From Bretschneidera sinensis (taxonomy: Eukaryota; Streptophyta; Magnoliopsida; Brassicales; Akaniaceae): a stretch of 64,000 nucleotides of DNA. The position numbers and the translations under genes were made by a program. The stretch's first letter is position 1. The number at the start of each line of letters is the position of its first letter. The notes under the pieces were generated by a model. It made no database searches, was not told the origin of the DNA, and was given only the letters and a program-made list of their open reading frames with translations. Location: NCBI GenBank assembly GCA_023935145.1, contig CM043700.1, forward strand, positions 32,473,501 to 32,537,500, given 5' to 3'. Of this stretch, positions 47,306 to 58,728 are shown one piece after another.

Positions 47306-50300
47306 ATGGCCGAGGATTTCGCCAAGGCCGTCGACGACGGGCTTCAGCTCTCCAAGCGGATATACCTCGGGAAGGACAGAGCCGTGGCGCCGCCGAAGCT
47401 GCCGGCTCCAATGGAGAAGTCGTCGGCGTATGCGCACCTGCCAACGGCGCCGATGGTGTACGCGGTTATATCTAACCCGGGGATCGTGGATAACCCGGAC
47501 ATACCTAGCTACCAGCCGCACGTGCACGGCAGGTGCGACCCGCCAGTGCTGATACCGTTGCAGATGAACGGGATTGAGTTGGACGTTGATTGCTACCTGG
47601 ATACTGCTTTCGTTCGGGTCACCGGATCCTGGCGGGTCCATTGCGTTTTAGGTAGCCTCTGCTGTGATTGCCGCATTGTCATCCCCATGGGCGAGCAGGT
47701 CTGTTTGGATATCCATAAAAAAAAAAAAGCTTTAGCTTGAATTTTGTCCGTTCTCTTTTTAATTTGTAAATATGTTGCTTTGTTGTTGTTCTGATGGTTA
47801 ATCTCCAGTTTGACTTTTGAAAAGAGGGTTGGAATTTTCTTATTAATGTTCTCAACCTATATATTATTTGGCTAACAGCCTAACAGGGTTCAATTCTAGG
47901 TTTCGAGGTTGAGGTTCCTAGAAAATCATATTCTACTCAACTGATTGGATTGCAAGACAACAATGGAATACGAAAGGCTGAACGAGCAGAAGATGGAGGC
48001 TTTTTGAAACCCCATATATTTACCTTAACTATACCACAGGTAACTGACCCATTGCATAAATAAAAGTACACCAATTTGATATGTTTATTGTCTAATGTTA
48101 TGTAGTTAATTTCACTTTCTGCTGAGATAAATGCCTTTTCTTTTCTTTCCAGATTGATGGAGGTACCAATCTTTCAATTAGACTTTGTTGGTCTCAGAAA
48201 TTGTTATATAGCGATGGTCAGTTTTCTGTGAGTGTACCATACCGCTTTCCTGATTATGTAACTCCTGCTATAAACAAAATCTCGAAAAAAGAAAAGATAC
48301 AGTTGAATGTGAACTCTGGTACTGGAACTGAAGTTTTGTGCAAGACAAGTAGTCATCCTTTGAAGGTGCACCTTTGATCAAATTTTCTTGGAATTTTTGT
48401 TTTAAACTTTAGTTTTGTTACTTGAAAGGGCTTTTCTTTTTGTTGCTTCCAGGAAATGAGGCGGCATGTGGGGAAGTTGGGTTTCTTATATGAAGCAGAA
48501 GTTTTTAAATGGTCAAATACTGACTTTAATTTTTCATATTCTGTAAGAATCAGATCTGTTTTTACTGTCACCTTATATTTTGTTTAGAACATATGACTGC
48601 CTATAACAAAATGGTGTCTTGGAATGTGAATATAAGTTAAAGTTGAATCATGCTAGACATACACAGACATCTTTTAAAAGTGTTTATTTTTTTTTATTTT
48701 ATAATTTTAACGTTTCTACAATTTTTAGATCTCTTCGAGTCATATATTTGGTGGTGTGCTTTTGCAATCTCCATTAGTGCATGACATTGATCAAAGAGAA
48801 ATGTTCGGTATCTACCTCATACCAGGAAGTGATCAGAGTAGGAAGGTTGGTTTACTTTTTTATTCGATTTGAAAGATTCTCTTTTAATCAGTTTGTTTTT
48901 CATTTTCCTTATCTATCCTCATTTTATTCTGTCTGATAGGTGTTCAGAAAGGAAGTGATATTTGTTGTTGATATAAGTGAAAGTATGCATGGAAAGCCAC
49001 TTCAGGATACGAAGAATGCAATATCTGCAGCCCTGTCTAAGCTTAATGCAGAAGATTCGTTTAACATTATAGCTTTTAATGATCAGACATATCTATTTTC
49101 GACATCAATGGAGTTGGCTACGAATGAGGCAGTTGAAAGGTCCATTCAATGGATTAGCATAAACTTCATTGCAGGGGGCAGTACAAATATATTTCTTCCC
49201 CTAGACAAGGTATCTCAGCTTTCTAATTTATCTTTTGAATGGCACTCTTCATTTGGAATTTGCCAGTTATATTTTCATATTGCATATGTGTGCAAACTTC
49301 TTTTTGTTCTTTTAATTAATATTTGAAGTCTTTTCCTTTTAACTTATTGTGACTATCCGTATGTAATATGTTTTGTAAATGATGAAGAATACTCATGTCC
49401 ATGGGTGAATTGTCATAAGAGATAAATATAGAAGAGACTAAAATTGCTATTAATTTCTTTCTTTAACGAAGCATGAAGCATCTAAATGTAGAGATAGTTA
49501 CTTAGTTGATTGGGGTCTGGGGAATGCTATTCTTCTAACTTTGTTCGGATTTCAAACTTGTTTCAAATAATTCCTTATGATCTATGGCATCTACATATAT
49601 TGTGAGAGTATCCTAATGTTTCTTATGTTATCTGCATTTTGCATAATTGATGTTAATTTCTGTAATCCTCTAATTCAACTTTGATCTGAAAGTATCCAAT
49701 TGTTCATTTCTTCCAGGCAGTAGAAATGCTATCCAATACTCGTGGTTCTATTCCTTTGATCTTCCTTGTTACGGATGGAGCAGTTGAAGATGAGAGACAC
49801 ATTTGTGATGTAATGAAAAGTCGTCTTACAAATAGAGGATCAATAATTCCACGTATATATACTTTTGGCATAGGTAATGGTTTCTGGCGGTTTGTGCTTC
49901 CAGTCCCTGGGTGTGTGTGTGCTGGCCAGGGAGCTATCTCGCTTGTGGGATGTCTTGTAAATATTTTTTTTAATAAATTCATATCTGCTACATATAATTC
50001 TTATATCTTCTAGCTTTGAATGACATTATGACAATTTAATGGATACTAATTTTTCATTTATACACTTGCATCTTTGGCTTGTCTGATATTTTCACTTTAT
50101 ATGCGACCTTTTAGTTCATTTTTCATGTGGAAATATTTCAGGTTCATTCTGTAATCATTATTTCCTGCAAACACTTGCAATGATTTCCAGGGGGCAACAT
50201 GAAGCTTCATATGATTTAGGTCAGTTTTGCAGTCTATGCTTAAACTTCTCAAATAAATGAATCACTTAATAATGAATAAGATTTCTTTTCTCCTTCTTGG

Positions 50301-53300
50301 AGCTTTGAACACAATAAAATTTCTTTTCTCCTTCTTGGAGCTTTGAACACAGTTGAAGCTATATGAATGCTTGGTTTTTGGGTCATATGAATCATCCTAA
50401 TTTCCATTAAACTCATTGGAAATTATTGGGATGCCTGGTAAACTTGTCAACAAAAATTGTTAGGTAGGCTAAAATATCAATAATTCTTAGGTGGGAGTGA
50501 CTCCTTGTTGGTTCCAATTACTCCTTGTTAGCATGAAATAATGGTTTCCCAGATATTGAATGTGGGCCCCTTTTTTAGTATAATATATGACCATAGTTAT
50601 TCGCGTTTCGATTTGATTCAGGCCCTAAGCAATTCGAATTGGTATGGAAAATCGAAGTTCATCTTGAATCGATGCGAAATCAAGCAATTTGGTGGTGAAT
50701 CGTATGAATCATATCGTATAATTTGCCAAATTAAGCAAAGCCTAATTTTTCTTCATTTTTTAAAAAATTATAGATTTTTTTTTTACTCAAAATGTCTAGG
50801 GTTCAAACAAAAATAATTTTATTAGTATTCCTTTGTAGCTGTAGAAATTTAGGGTTCTAGGACTTTTTATAAAAAAAACAAACAATCATAAAGCATTCAT
50901 ATATTTGATTTTAATCAATGATAGTTTATTTGGAAGCATGTTCGGTATGAAGATTTTTAAAATTTTGGCCTTTCAAGGTGAGTACTTTTACATTTTAACA
51001 ATATATTTGTATTATAAATATATCTTTATATTCCAACAAACAATATACTTTCTTAAACGTTTATTTATATGATATAGATATATCATATAGAGCACTTTTC
51101 CCATTAAACCATGTAAACATTCATAGATTAGTTTGTAACAAATTATATTTTGATGTTCATACTAATTTATTTGTTTTTGCATATATTATATTTGTCATTT
51201 ACAATCGACTTTTAATTTTTTTACCGAATCTTACAATTCTCAATTCGATTAATTATTCACAAAATTAAGATTTCAATTCACGATCCGAATCTTGGTTTGA
51301 CAACTATGTATACGACCCTCAATTGCCGTGCATGACAATTTTGAGCTCTTTTTAGTTTGATAGTTTTAGTTTTAGTTTTCCAAATTTATTCTATTAGTGA
51401 TCATAGTGAAGAATTATCCTCACAATAGAAAGGAAGGATATTTATGAAGTCTGTGCAATCTCATTTGATTGATGTTTAAATTTTCTTTGTCGATGATCAG
51501 ATACCATTGAGCTTCGTATGCGGAAATTATTCACTAGAGCTTTATGCACTGTTCTTGCAAATATAACGATCGACACATTAGACAATCTTGATGAAGTTGA
51601 GGTATCTTTGTTCTGACTTTGATTTCAAATTTCAGTTTAGCCTCGTTAAGATTTAGTTGCCTGCTTCTTTTTTTTTTTTTTTTTTAATTTTATAATTATA
51701 AAGAAAACTTCTTTTAAGTGTTATTTCTAAGTGCATTGCAACCGTCAAGTCCATTCATGCAACTATCAAATTCTTGCATGGGATGACAGTATATGATATA
51801 TGTTCCGGAAAGAGTATGGTTCAATAGTCCTGAGAAATATGTACCTCTTTGCAAGCAATTGTTTCATATTGAGCCTGAAGTTGCCCTGTCTTCTCTAACA
51901 ATCTTGGTGACATGATAATGCAGAACCAACTTTGCAGTGAATTGTCAGGCGCAGTCAATTTATAATTTACTCTGCTGGCATTTGATTTCGGATCTTATTT
52001 TGATTTTGCTTAACTTAAGGTTTTTCTGCAATTTCTGTAGGTATATCCTTCTCGTATTCCAGACCTTTCATCTGCAAGCCCATTGACTGTATCTGGCAGA
52101 TATGAGGGGAAGTTTCCCGACAATCTTAATGCTAAAGGTATCCTAGGAGATTTAAGCAATTTTGTTATAGACTTGAAGATACAAAGTGCAAAGGACATAC
52201 CTCTAGACAGGGTAAGACCAATTTGTGACCAGCCTTTCTTTTTATTCTGAGTTCTGCTCCTTTTTTAAAAAAAAATTATATTATTTCAATGTTTGAATGC
52301 ATGAAGAATGTTGGAGTAGAACTTTTTTTCCCTCTTTTTCCTTGGGGTTTTTTTTTTTTTTTTTTTTTTGGGGGGGGGGGGGGGGGGGTTGAATTTCTGC
52401 AGTGACGTACAAGAAAGTTATCTGCACAGGCTGCCAGATTTTTTAAATTTTATCAGAAAAGCTTTACCTGCTTTGGACATCAGATTAACTGAATAATAAT
52501 TCTCCCTATCTGAGCTTCCACAATTAGAATCCATTTTTTGGGTTCATCACTTCTAGGTTCTGATTTAGTTTTTTTTTTTATTTTTTAACCCCTTAAATAA
52601 AAAATTTCTACCCACTCGTTGGCATGTGTCATTGGTTTGCATTTTATATGCTTAATCTATTCTCTTGGTATTTTGACATTGATAACCATTCTACAGATAT
52701 CCCTCAATTGCTCTTTTGTGGTTTTTTGCTCCCATAAGAAGCCTGTGTTAAACATCAGCATTTCTCATGTGAATATCTTCATAGCTTTTTCCCTTGGATG
52801 CGATCTTTGTTGTAGTTTTGCTTAGATGTGTATCTTTTCATAGTTTTGCTTTTCTGTGACAGGTACTTGCAAAGCAGCAAATTGATCTGCTCACTGCTCT
52901 GGTGTGGTTTTCAGAAAATAATCAGCTGGAGGAAAAGGTCTGTTGGTTTGTGCTCTAAATTCCATTCGTAGAACATATATAACAAAAGATTGGATTACTA
53001 AAGGTACGTTTAGTTGTGGATAATGCTTTTTTATTTTTCATCTTTATTTTCCTTAACATTTTTTTTCAACAATTTGTGCATTCTTAACATAATTTGGAAA
53101 ACAACACTTCTTTTTTCAACATAATACTGGAAAAGTGAGAAAACAATTTTTTGTTTCCCACTTTTTCAATATTATGTTGAAAAGAGAAGTGTTGTTTTCC
53201 AAATTATGTTAAGAATGTGTAAATTGTTGAGGAAAATATTAAAAGACAATGAATATGGAAAATGAAAAACATTTTTCACAACTAAACGCACCCTAAGAAT

Positions 53301-55172
53301 TCCACGAAGTTGAGTTCCAAATAAGATGAAAATTTCCGTTGAAGTTCATGGCCTATAAATTTTCTCAGATGTTGTAAAAAAAACATGAAGTAATCAGGAA
53401 CATCATACTGTGAAAATTTATGTCATTGAACTTGATAGGTGTTATGCCATTCCTATGTGACCGTATGAAAAATTCGCACAGATCCATATGTTAGGAATTG
53501 TTTATGTTAAGAATGTGTAAATTGTTGAGGAAAATATTAAAGAAAATTAATATGAAAAATGAAAAACATTTTTCACAACTAAACGCACCCTAAGAATTCC
53601 ATGAAGATTAGGATAACCATTCACATGAGTACCCTAGCACAAGATAGTCATGTCTCAAATATAGGCATCATTTCAAAGTGACTTTACAAAACTTTAAAGC
53701 CAATACAACAAATGTTGGTGTATTATTTTACGGTTTTACCTGTCCATATTCTTGCTTTACTTTATGTGATGTTTTAATTTGGTTATGCATGGCATAAAAT
53801 GTTTTCAAGTCATTAATTTATTTCTCATTCTTATTAACGCTTTATAATAACCATTTATTTGCCACCATCAAGAATGGCTTACAACCATATCCCTTCAATT
53901 CATATTGCTGCAATTGACTTTTGATGATTATGATAATATAATATATTATTATCAAAAAAATTTGATAATAGTAATATATATTGTTTTTTCTACAGTCATA
54001 ATGAGTTGAGCAATTGAAAAAGAAAAGGGGGAAGAAGAATGAAGGTTATTAACACTGTACATGTTATATAATAATTTTTAAACTTTTTTCATTTTTAAAC
54101 TTTTTTTTTTGGGGGGGTGGAATGGTGGACCCCAACTAGCACTGTAGAATACTTTTTGTTGTATGTGTGACTTGTAATGTCCCAGCTTAATTTTCATTTC
54201 CTAATACTGAGGAGGGTTTCTGGTACCTTTTTCTTCCCTGCTCAGCTTGCTAAAATGAGCGTTCAGACTGGTGTTGTGTCTGAGTATACTTGTATGGTCT
54301 TGCTCGAGAATGTTATGGGAAAGAAAGCCACAGACTCAGATGGAGTACAAAAGGTATGGCATTGACCTCAAATGTTGTAAGGATGTTTGTATATTCATCG
54401 ACTTTAAAAATGCTGGCACATCCTTCTGAGTCAGAAGCACTGAAATTAAATTAACCACTTTGAGGTCTTATCAACTTATCTTTTAAAGATTAATCTTGCA
54501 TTGATCTGTTAAAATTTTATACAAGCATATGTAACTTTGTAATATGAGGTTATTCAATAGCTAGCATCCCTCTCATGGTGGTTTTTTGTAAACTGATGAG
54601 CAAGTATAAACGCAATTGAGGTGAGTCAATCAGATGGTAGCTGTTTATTTATCCAAAATGTAAGAATGTTTAAATCCTTGTGTGTTCCATGAAACCATTG
54701 GCAGGGTAGGTTATAGTATAGTTTGCATCCTGTGCCTTGTTCTATACTGATTTTGTATATTTGGCACCCTGATGCCATATACAACACTGCTAATGGGATC
54801 TTTGACAATCAATATGAACAGGTATCAAATAAAAGTGATCAACAGAAGATGGTAGACTCCAAAGGCCCAAGAATGATACCACTACATACCCTTTGTGTTT
54901 GCTTTGGTGATATCAAAGCTACTGCTGAAAACATTCCTCCAGGATTTGGGGAACCAAAACTGCCTGATGCTGCCGAAATGTTTGTAAAGGCAGCTTCCAA
55001 TTGTTGTGGCAAGATGTGTAGCCACTGCTGTTGCATGTGCTGCATCCAATCTTGTTCCAAAATGAATGGCCAATGTGCAACTGTATTTACACAGCTGTGC
55101 ACAGCTCTGGCATGTTTTGGTTGCTTCGAGTGTTGTTCACAGATATGCTGCTGTGGAGATGATGGACAATAA
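47306..55172 (+). CDS. VIT and von Willebrand factor A domain protein (ITIH-like)
   Basis: Thirteen exons: 47306-47698, 47887-48039, 48153-48365, 48453-48542, 48729-48845, 48940-49209, 49717-49873, 50142-50219, 51501-51601, 52041-52211, 52863-52937, 54246-54353, 54822-55172. All junctions are GT-AG with closed phases and the product is 758 residues. Plant relatives are annotated as inter-alpha-trypsin-inhibitor heavy-chain-like; their function is not established. The N-terminal half holds the VIT region (GFEVEVPRKSYSTQLIG; LKPHIFTLTIPQIDGGTNLS). A vWA domain follows with the metal-binding D-x-S-x-S in VIFVVDISESMHGK and V-T-D-G later. The C-terminus is extraordinarily Cys-rich (CSHCCCMCCIQSCSK; CFECCSQICCCGD), suggesting palmitoylation or metal binding (inference). 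Exon 2 begins at 47887, because only this acceptor gives the conserved G-S-I-L-G. Confidence 0.92.
52347..52388. repeat. Poly-T/poly-G tract in VIT/vWA intron 10
   Basis: A run of more than 20 T passes directly into about 20 G. Low complexity; the length may be unstable or affected by sequencing. Confidence 0.8.
53000..53297. mobile_element. Fold-back MITE in VIT/vWA intron 11
   Basis: The left side (cgtttagttgtgga ... attcttaacataatttggaa) is the near-perfect reverse complement of the right side (ttccaaattatgttaagaat ... cacaactaaacgcaccc). The ~298-bp unit is almost one long inverted repeat with a loop near 53140. Ends start with (g)gt(g)cgtttagttgtg. Superfamily not assigned. Confidence 0.8.
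53501..53606. repeat. Partial second copy of the MITE right arm
   Basis: Repeats 53204-53309 almost exactly, including about 12 bases of sequence outside the MITE (aagaattcca). The copy therefore arose by local duplication rather than by transposition. Confidence 0.8.
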
Positions 55173-56115
55173 TAATGTAGCTCAAGATGTACATTAATCA
55201 TTATACATGTCGTTTTACAGTACATCATAATTGTTTATAGTGCTATATACTCGATAGGTTTTTCTCCTCTAGACTGGCTTGTCATTCATCTGTGTATCCA
55301 TCAGGAGAACAAGGTCTTGAAATATGTTTCAAAGATGATGTGTGCAATGTCCAATGTGACAATTCCGTGCAAGTTTAATACATTGCCCATCTCGATGATG
55401 TGGAGCATATCTTTTATCGGAGAGGTCTTGCTCTTGAGTTCTTCCGTTGGTGAAGGTGGGTTTATTGATTTACTCTTGATGTGTAAAATATGTTTGCAAA
55501 AGACGTGATTACTTTGAATGGTGAAGTACTTTGTACCCTATTTTAGTTCATCTTTTGTATCTGTTCATGCATTTGACTTTACAAAGGCGATGTTTGGGTA
55601 TTGATTTAAATTTAATCTATTTAAAACAAAATACCTTTAATCACTTTAAGCATGCTTAAATCAGTATTCAAAGAGCCATAATCCAAAAGATTATCCAAAA
55701 TTGTTTATCATCTTCACGGGAAAGTCTGTAGGGCAACTACTTTTCTTTTTGCCTTCCAGGCAATGTTTTGAACAAGAATTACAAATTTCAAGCAACCATG
55801 ATGGTTTTATATTGATAAAGATAATTTTAAAACAGAATAGTTTACAGATTGGCATCAAATCAGGGGAAATTATATGTTATTGTCACTTTCAGCAGACAAT
55901 GCTGCTCAACTTAGCAAGCGAGCACATAACCAACTTTGTTTGCAAATCCATTTTCCAGCAGTGCCAAGAACGTTGCACATTAAGGCAATACAAAAATGAA
56001 TTGGCGGAACTCCCGTAGAATCGCGGAAAATAATGTGTATGCAATTAGTGTTGGATCTTTTGGATTTCACAGTATTGCCAATCTTACACGGCTACCTAAT
56101 CGTCTAAGTTAGAGC
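55173..56115. other. VIT/vWA 3' flank
   Basis: 3'UTR of the VIT/vWA gene, then AT-rich sequence. Short open frames (around 55317-55508 and 55701-56018) have no recognisable family and no splice partners. Confidence 0.45.
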
Positions 56116-56643
56116 TTAAACACTACTATCAGTTTCAATAAGATTTTCTTCAAAGTGCTGCTCAATTTCCAACTCTGACTCTTCTTCTTTGTCATCACCT
56201 ACTGAGCTGTGGTGATACTTCTCCTGGATTTTTGTTACACCCTTTTCGACAGGTCCTATTGCTTGGTTAAATTTATAGTCAATACAACATCCTTGACAAC
56301 CTGCTCACAAAGTGGGCGTTAATACAAGACTAAGATGTCGGTAATTAAAGAAACAATGACGTTGAAGATCCTTCACAGAATGCTTATCAGTGGAGAGAGA
56401 GAACTTACACGTTGACCACCATCAATGACAATGTCCTGAACGCTCTCACTGATGCTTGTTCCTGGTGCTTCGACCTGAGTTTGTCTTTCCCCAAGTAGAG
56501 CAGGTTTTTCTTCATCACCCTCCTCTAACTTGACTTCTGTTTAGGTTGTTTCAGTGGTGACTTTTCCATAGTCAGATGCTGGGATATAATGATATGGTTC
56601 TGCTAAGAAGACGAAAAATGTGTGCAACAGCTGCAATGGCCAT
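56116..56643 (-). pseudogene. 3' end of a DUF300/TMEM184 (LAZ1-like) pseudogene
   Basis: Two exons are visible on the minus strand: 56409-56643 and 56116-56300, with an acceptor before MAIAAVAH and GT-AG splice signals between. After a one-base slip the first reads V-F-L-A-E-P-Y-H-Y-I-P-A-S-D-Y-G-K-V, which follows the last transmembrane region in plant LAZ1-type DUF300 proteins. The second reads V-V-K-D-V-V-L-T-I-N, then, after a 5-base insertion, Q-A-I-G-P-V-E-K-G-V-T-K-I-Q and an acidic tail to TAA at 56116. An in-frame TAA follows T-E-T-T. Upstream membrane exons are absent. It is a truncated, dead copy; family call from memory of the conserved blocks. Confidence 0.65.
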
Positions 56644-56944
56644 CTGCCATGCCATGGGATATAAAAGTTCAATATTAAATTAAAGTCCAATAATAACTAT
56701 GTGAAAGAAGAGTATATTAACTTTTGTATGTATACTTTTAATGCGGTCTACCAAACAAACACTGCATATTTAAACTCGATTTGATAAAAAAGACTCGTTT
56801 ATCAGGAGAGCCAATGAACTGAAAGACCTGAAAACCAAACAACCTATATCACAAAGCTTAGATGGTACCCTTACCCTAACTCTTTGTTAACGTTTTCAAA
56901 AGCATAGTTGGGGCGCGTCTCAAGGCTTTCAAAATGCTTTGTTT

Positions 56945-57135
56945 GGAGGTTTTCATGATTGGTTCGGGTTTAAACCTAACAGTTTAGACTAGTTGAAAAT
57001 TTTATTGGTAATGATAATTTTTAAGTTTTACACCTATATTAACGTTATTAATGAAGCTTTTCAAGATTATCAGTGAAATATTCAGTTGGTCTAAACTATT
57101 GGGTTTAGACCCAAGCCAACTAAAATTTTTTGCCT
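56945..57135. mobile_element. Fold-back MITE-like element, copy 2
   Basis: The left arm (gggtttaaacctaacagttt, then agactagttgaaaattttat) mirrors the right arm (attcagttggtctaaactat, then tgggtttagaccc). Internal sequence parallels 7040-7225. The same family is likely, though diverged. Confidence 0.55.
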
Positions 57136-57510
57136 AGCTAGACATTTGAGTGGGCAAAAATACTTTCCATGCTGAGGAACTGACACATAGTACACCATAA
57201 AGATCTAAAGGTAATTTTTAATCCCAAACCCTAGTCGCGATAGAAAATATTATTTTATGAGAACAAAATACTAACTTCGAGAATATTAATTCTAAGTGAT
57301 TCTAGTCCAAACCACTATATAAAGAAGGTTCTCACCAAAAAATAAGTATCTCATAATTCTCATACTCTCTCAATTTTTTTAAATTTTCTATTTGAGAACT
57401 AATTTAAATGTCAGAGAGAGTTTTCCAAATAACCCAAATCTGTTGGTCTTCAAAGTTATATGCTAATTTTTTTGGAATATTTGAATGAGGTATGGTTTTC
57501 CATTGGGATG

Positions 57511-58674
57511 TGTTGACCCTCACCCATATTTTAATGGTGATAAAACACAACTGCTATTATTCTAACAGTTCAAACTAAGTGTAGTAAACAACAAAAGCAT
57601 TCAACCAAGGATCAAGGTGCAAAAACTCAAACCAAATCAAACTATCAAGTGAAGACTGAAGAACTAGTATAGGTCTAAAGTATTAAAACCAGTGTAAGTC
57701 TCACTTTTACATTGTAATAGCTTGTTCAATGGCTCAAACACAAAAGGTGTTTCTAAAACTGATCGTTTTTAAACAAACATTTTCAATTAAAACAGAAAAA
57801 TTGGGTTGGAAGACAACCCAGTCGACTGGGTACATATACCAGTCGACTGGTATATGAGACAGTATGTCTCCAGTCGACTGGGTCAGTCATACCAGTCGAC
57901 TGGTAAATGGACAGTAAGTCCCCAGTCGATTGGATGAAAAATACCAGTCGACTGGTAACCCAGAAGGTCTGAAAACGAGATTTTTTCAAGTGAACCCAGT
58001 CCACTGGTAGTTCAAAAATATGACCGTTAGACACCAAATCTAAACGTTTTAAAAGCAAATCTTTTTCAAATTAAAGTTAAAACAGCCATATTATTTGATG
58101 GATATATAAACTCATTCTATTGAGCTTTCAATAGAGAGCTGGACATATTCAAAAAGAGTTGAACTCACACAATCAAGTTATTATACTCTTTGAAACACAA
58201 AAAGCTTTGAAATATTCTTGTTGAGCCATTCTTCATGCTTTACTTTGAAAGAGAGACATTATTCAGTTGTATAAGCTTTCATTAGCTGTTTCTCTACCAT
58301 TTACTTTACAGTATCTTTTGTAAAGGGATTATTTCCGAGAGGAAGCGGATTACTTCCGAGAAAAAGGGGATAACTTCCGAGAGAAAGGGATTGTAAGGTT
58401 TGTACAACATCGGGAAAGTTGTACGACTAAGTTACTTAGTAGATTACTTCAAGGAAGTTCCTTGAAGAGAGTGGACGTAGGGTCGGAACGAATCCGATAT
58501 TGCCGAACCACTATAATCTGAGTTTGCATCCTCTACTCTTAAACTCTTTATTTACAGCACATTACTTGTCTCAACTGTTTGCTGCTTATACGTTTTTATA
58601 AACTTGTATTAATTCAGCAACAAGTTTTAAAAACCCAATTCACCCCCCGTCTTGGGTTGAAACCTCGATCTACA
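57511..58674 (+). repeat. 5' LTR of the SIRE-like element
   Basis: Begins TGTTGACCCTCACCCATATT and ends CGATCTACA, directly before the PBS. A TATA box (TATATAAA) lies at 58103-58110. It contains the palindromic 52-bp repeat and, near 58329-58394, three copies of a short (a)ttccgagagaaaggg motif. The second LTR is not in the window, so the left edge rests on the TG start and resemblance to SIRE-type LTRs. Confidence 0.75.
57817..58008. repeat. 52-bp tandem repeat carrying GTCGAC palindromes in the LTR
   Basis: CCAGTCGACTGG occurs perfectly at 57818, 57839, 57870, 57892 and 57944, and with one change at 57922 and 57996. Spacing alternates at about 21-22 and 30-31 bases, so the true unit is about 52 bp with two palindromes each. 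The array lies in U3, 100-290 bp upstream of the TATA box. Confidence 0.9.
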
Positions 58675-58676
58675 AT

Positions 58677-58688
58677 TGGTATCAGAGG
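58677..58688 (+). other. Primer-binding site (initiator tRNA-Met type)
   Basis: TTGGTATCAGAG two bases after the LTR end. TGGTATCAGAG is the standard plant copia PBS complementary to initiator tRNA-Met. Confidence 0.9.
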
Positions 58689-58728
58689 TTCGTTCTCATA
58701 TTTAGGCTTAAAATCATTGAGTTGATCC

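Noticed and set aside
47262..47641. Arg/Ser-rich frames overlapping VIT/vWA exon 1 on both strands
   Set aside because: Shadow frames of a GC-rich true exon.
57783..58058. 91-codon minus-strand frame with repeated P-V-D-W peptides
   Set aside because: Produced by the palindromic LTR repeat; no start context or family.
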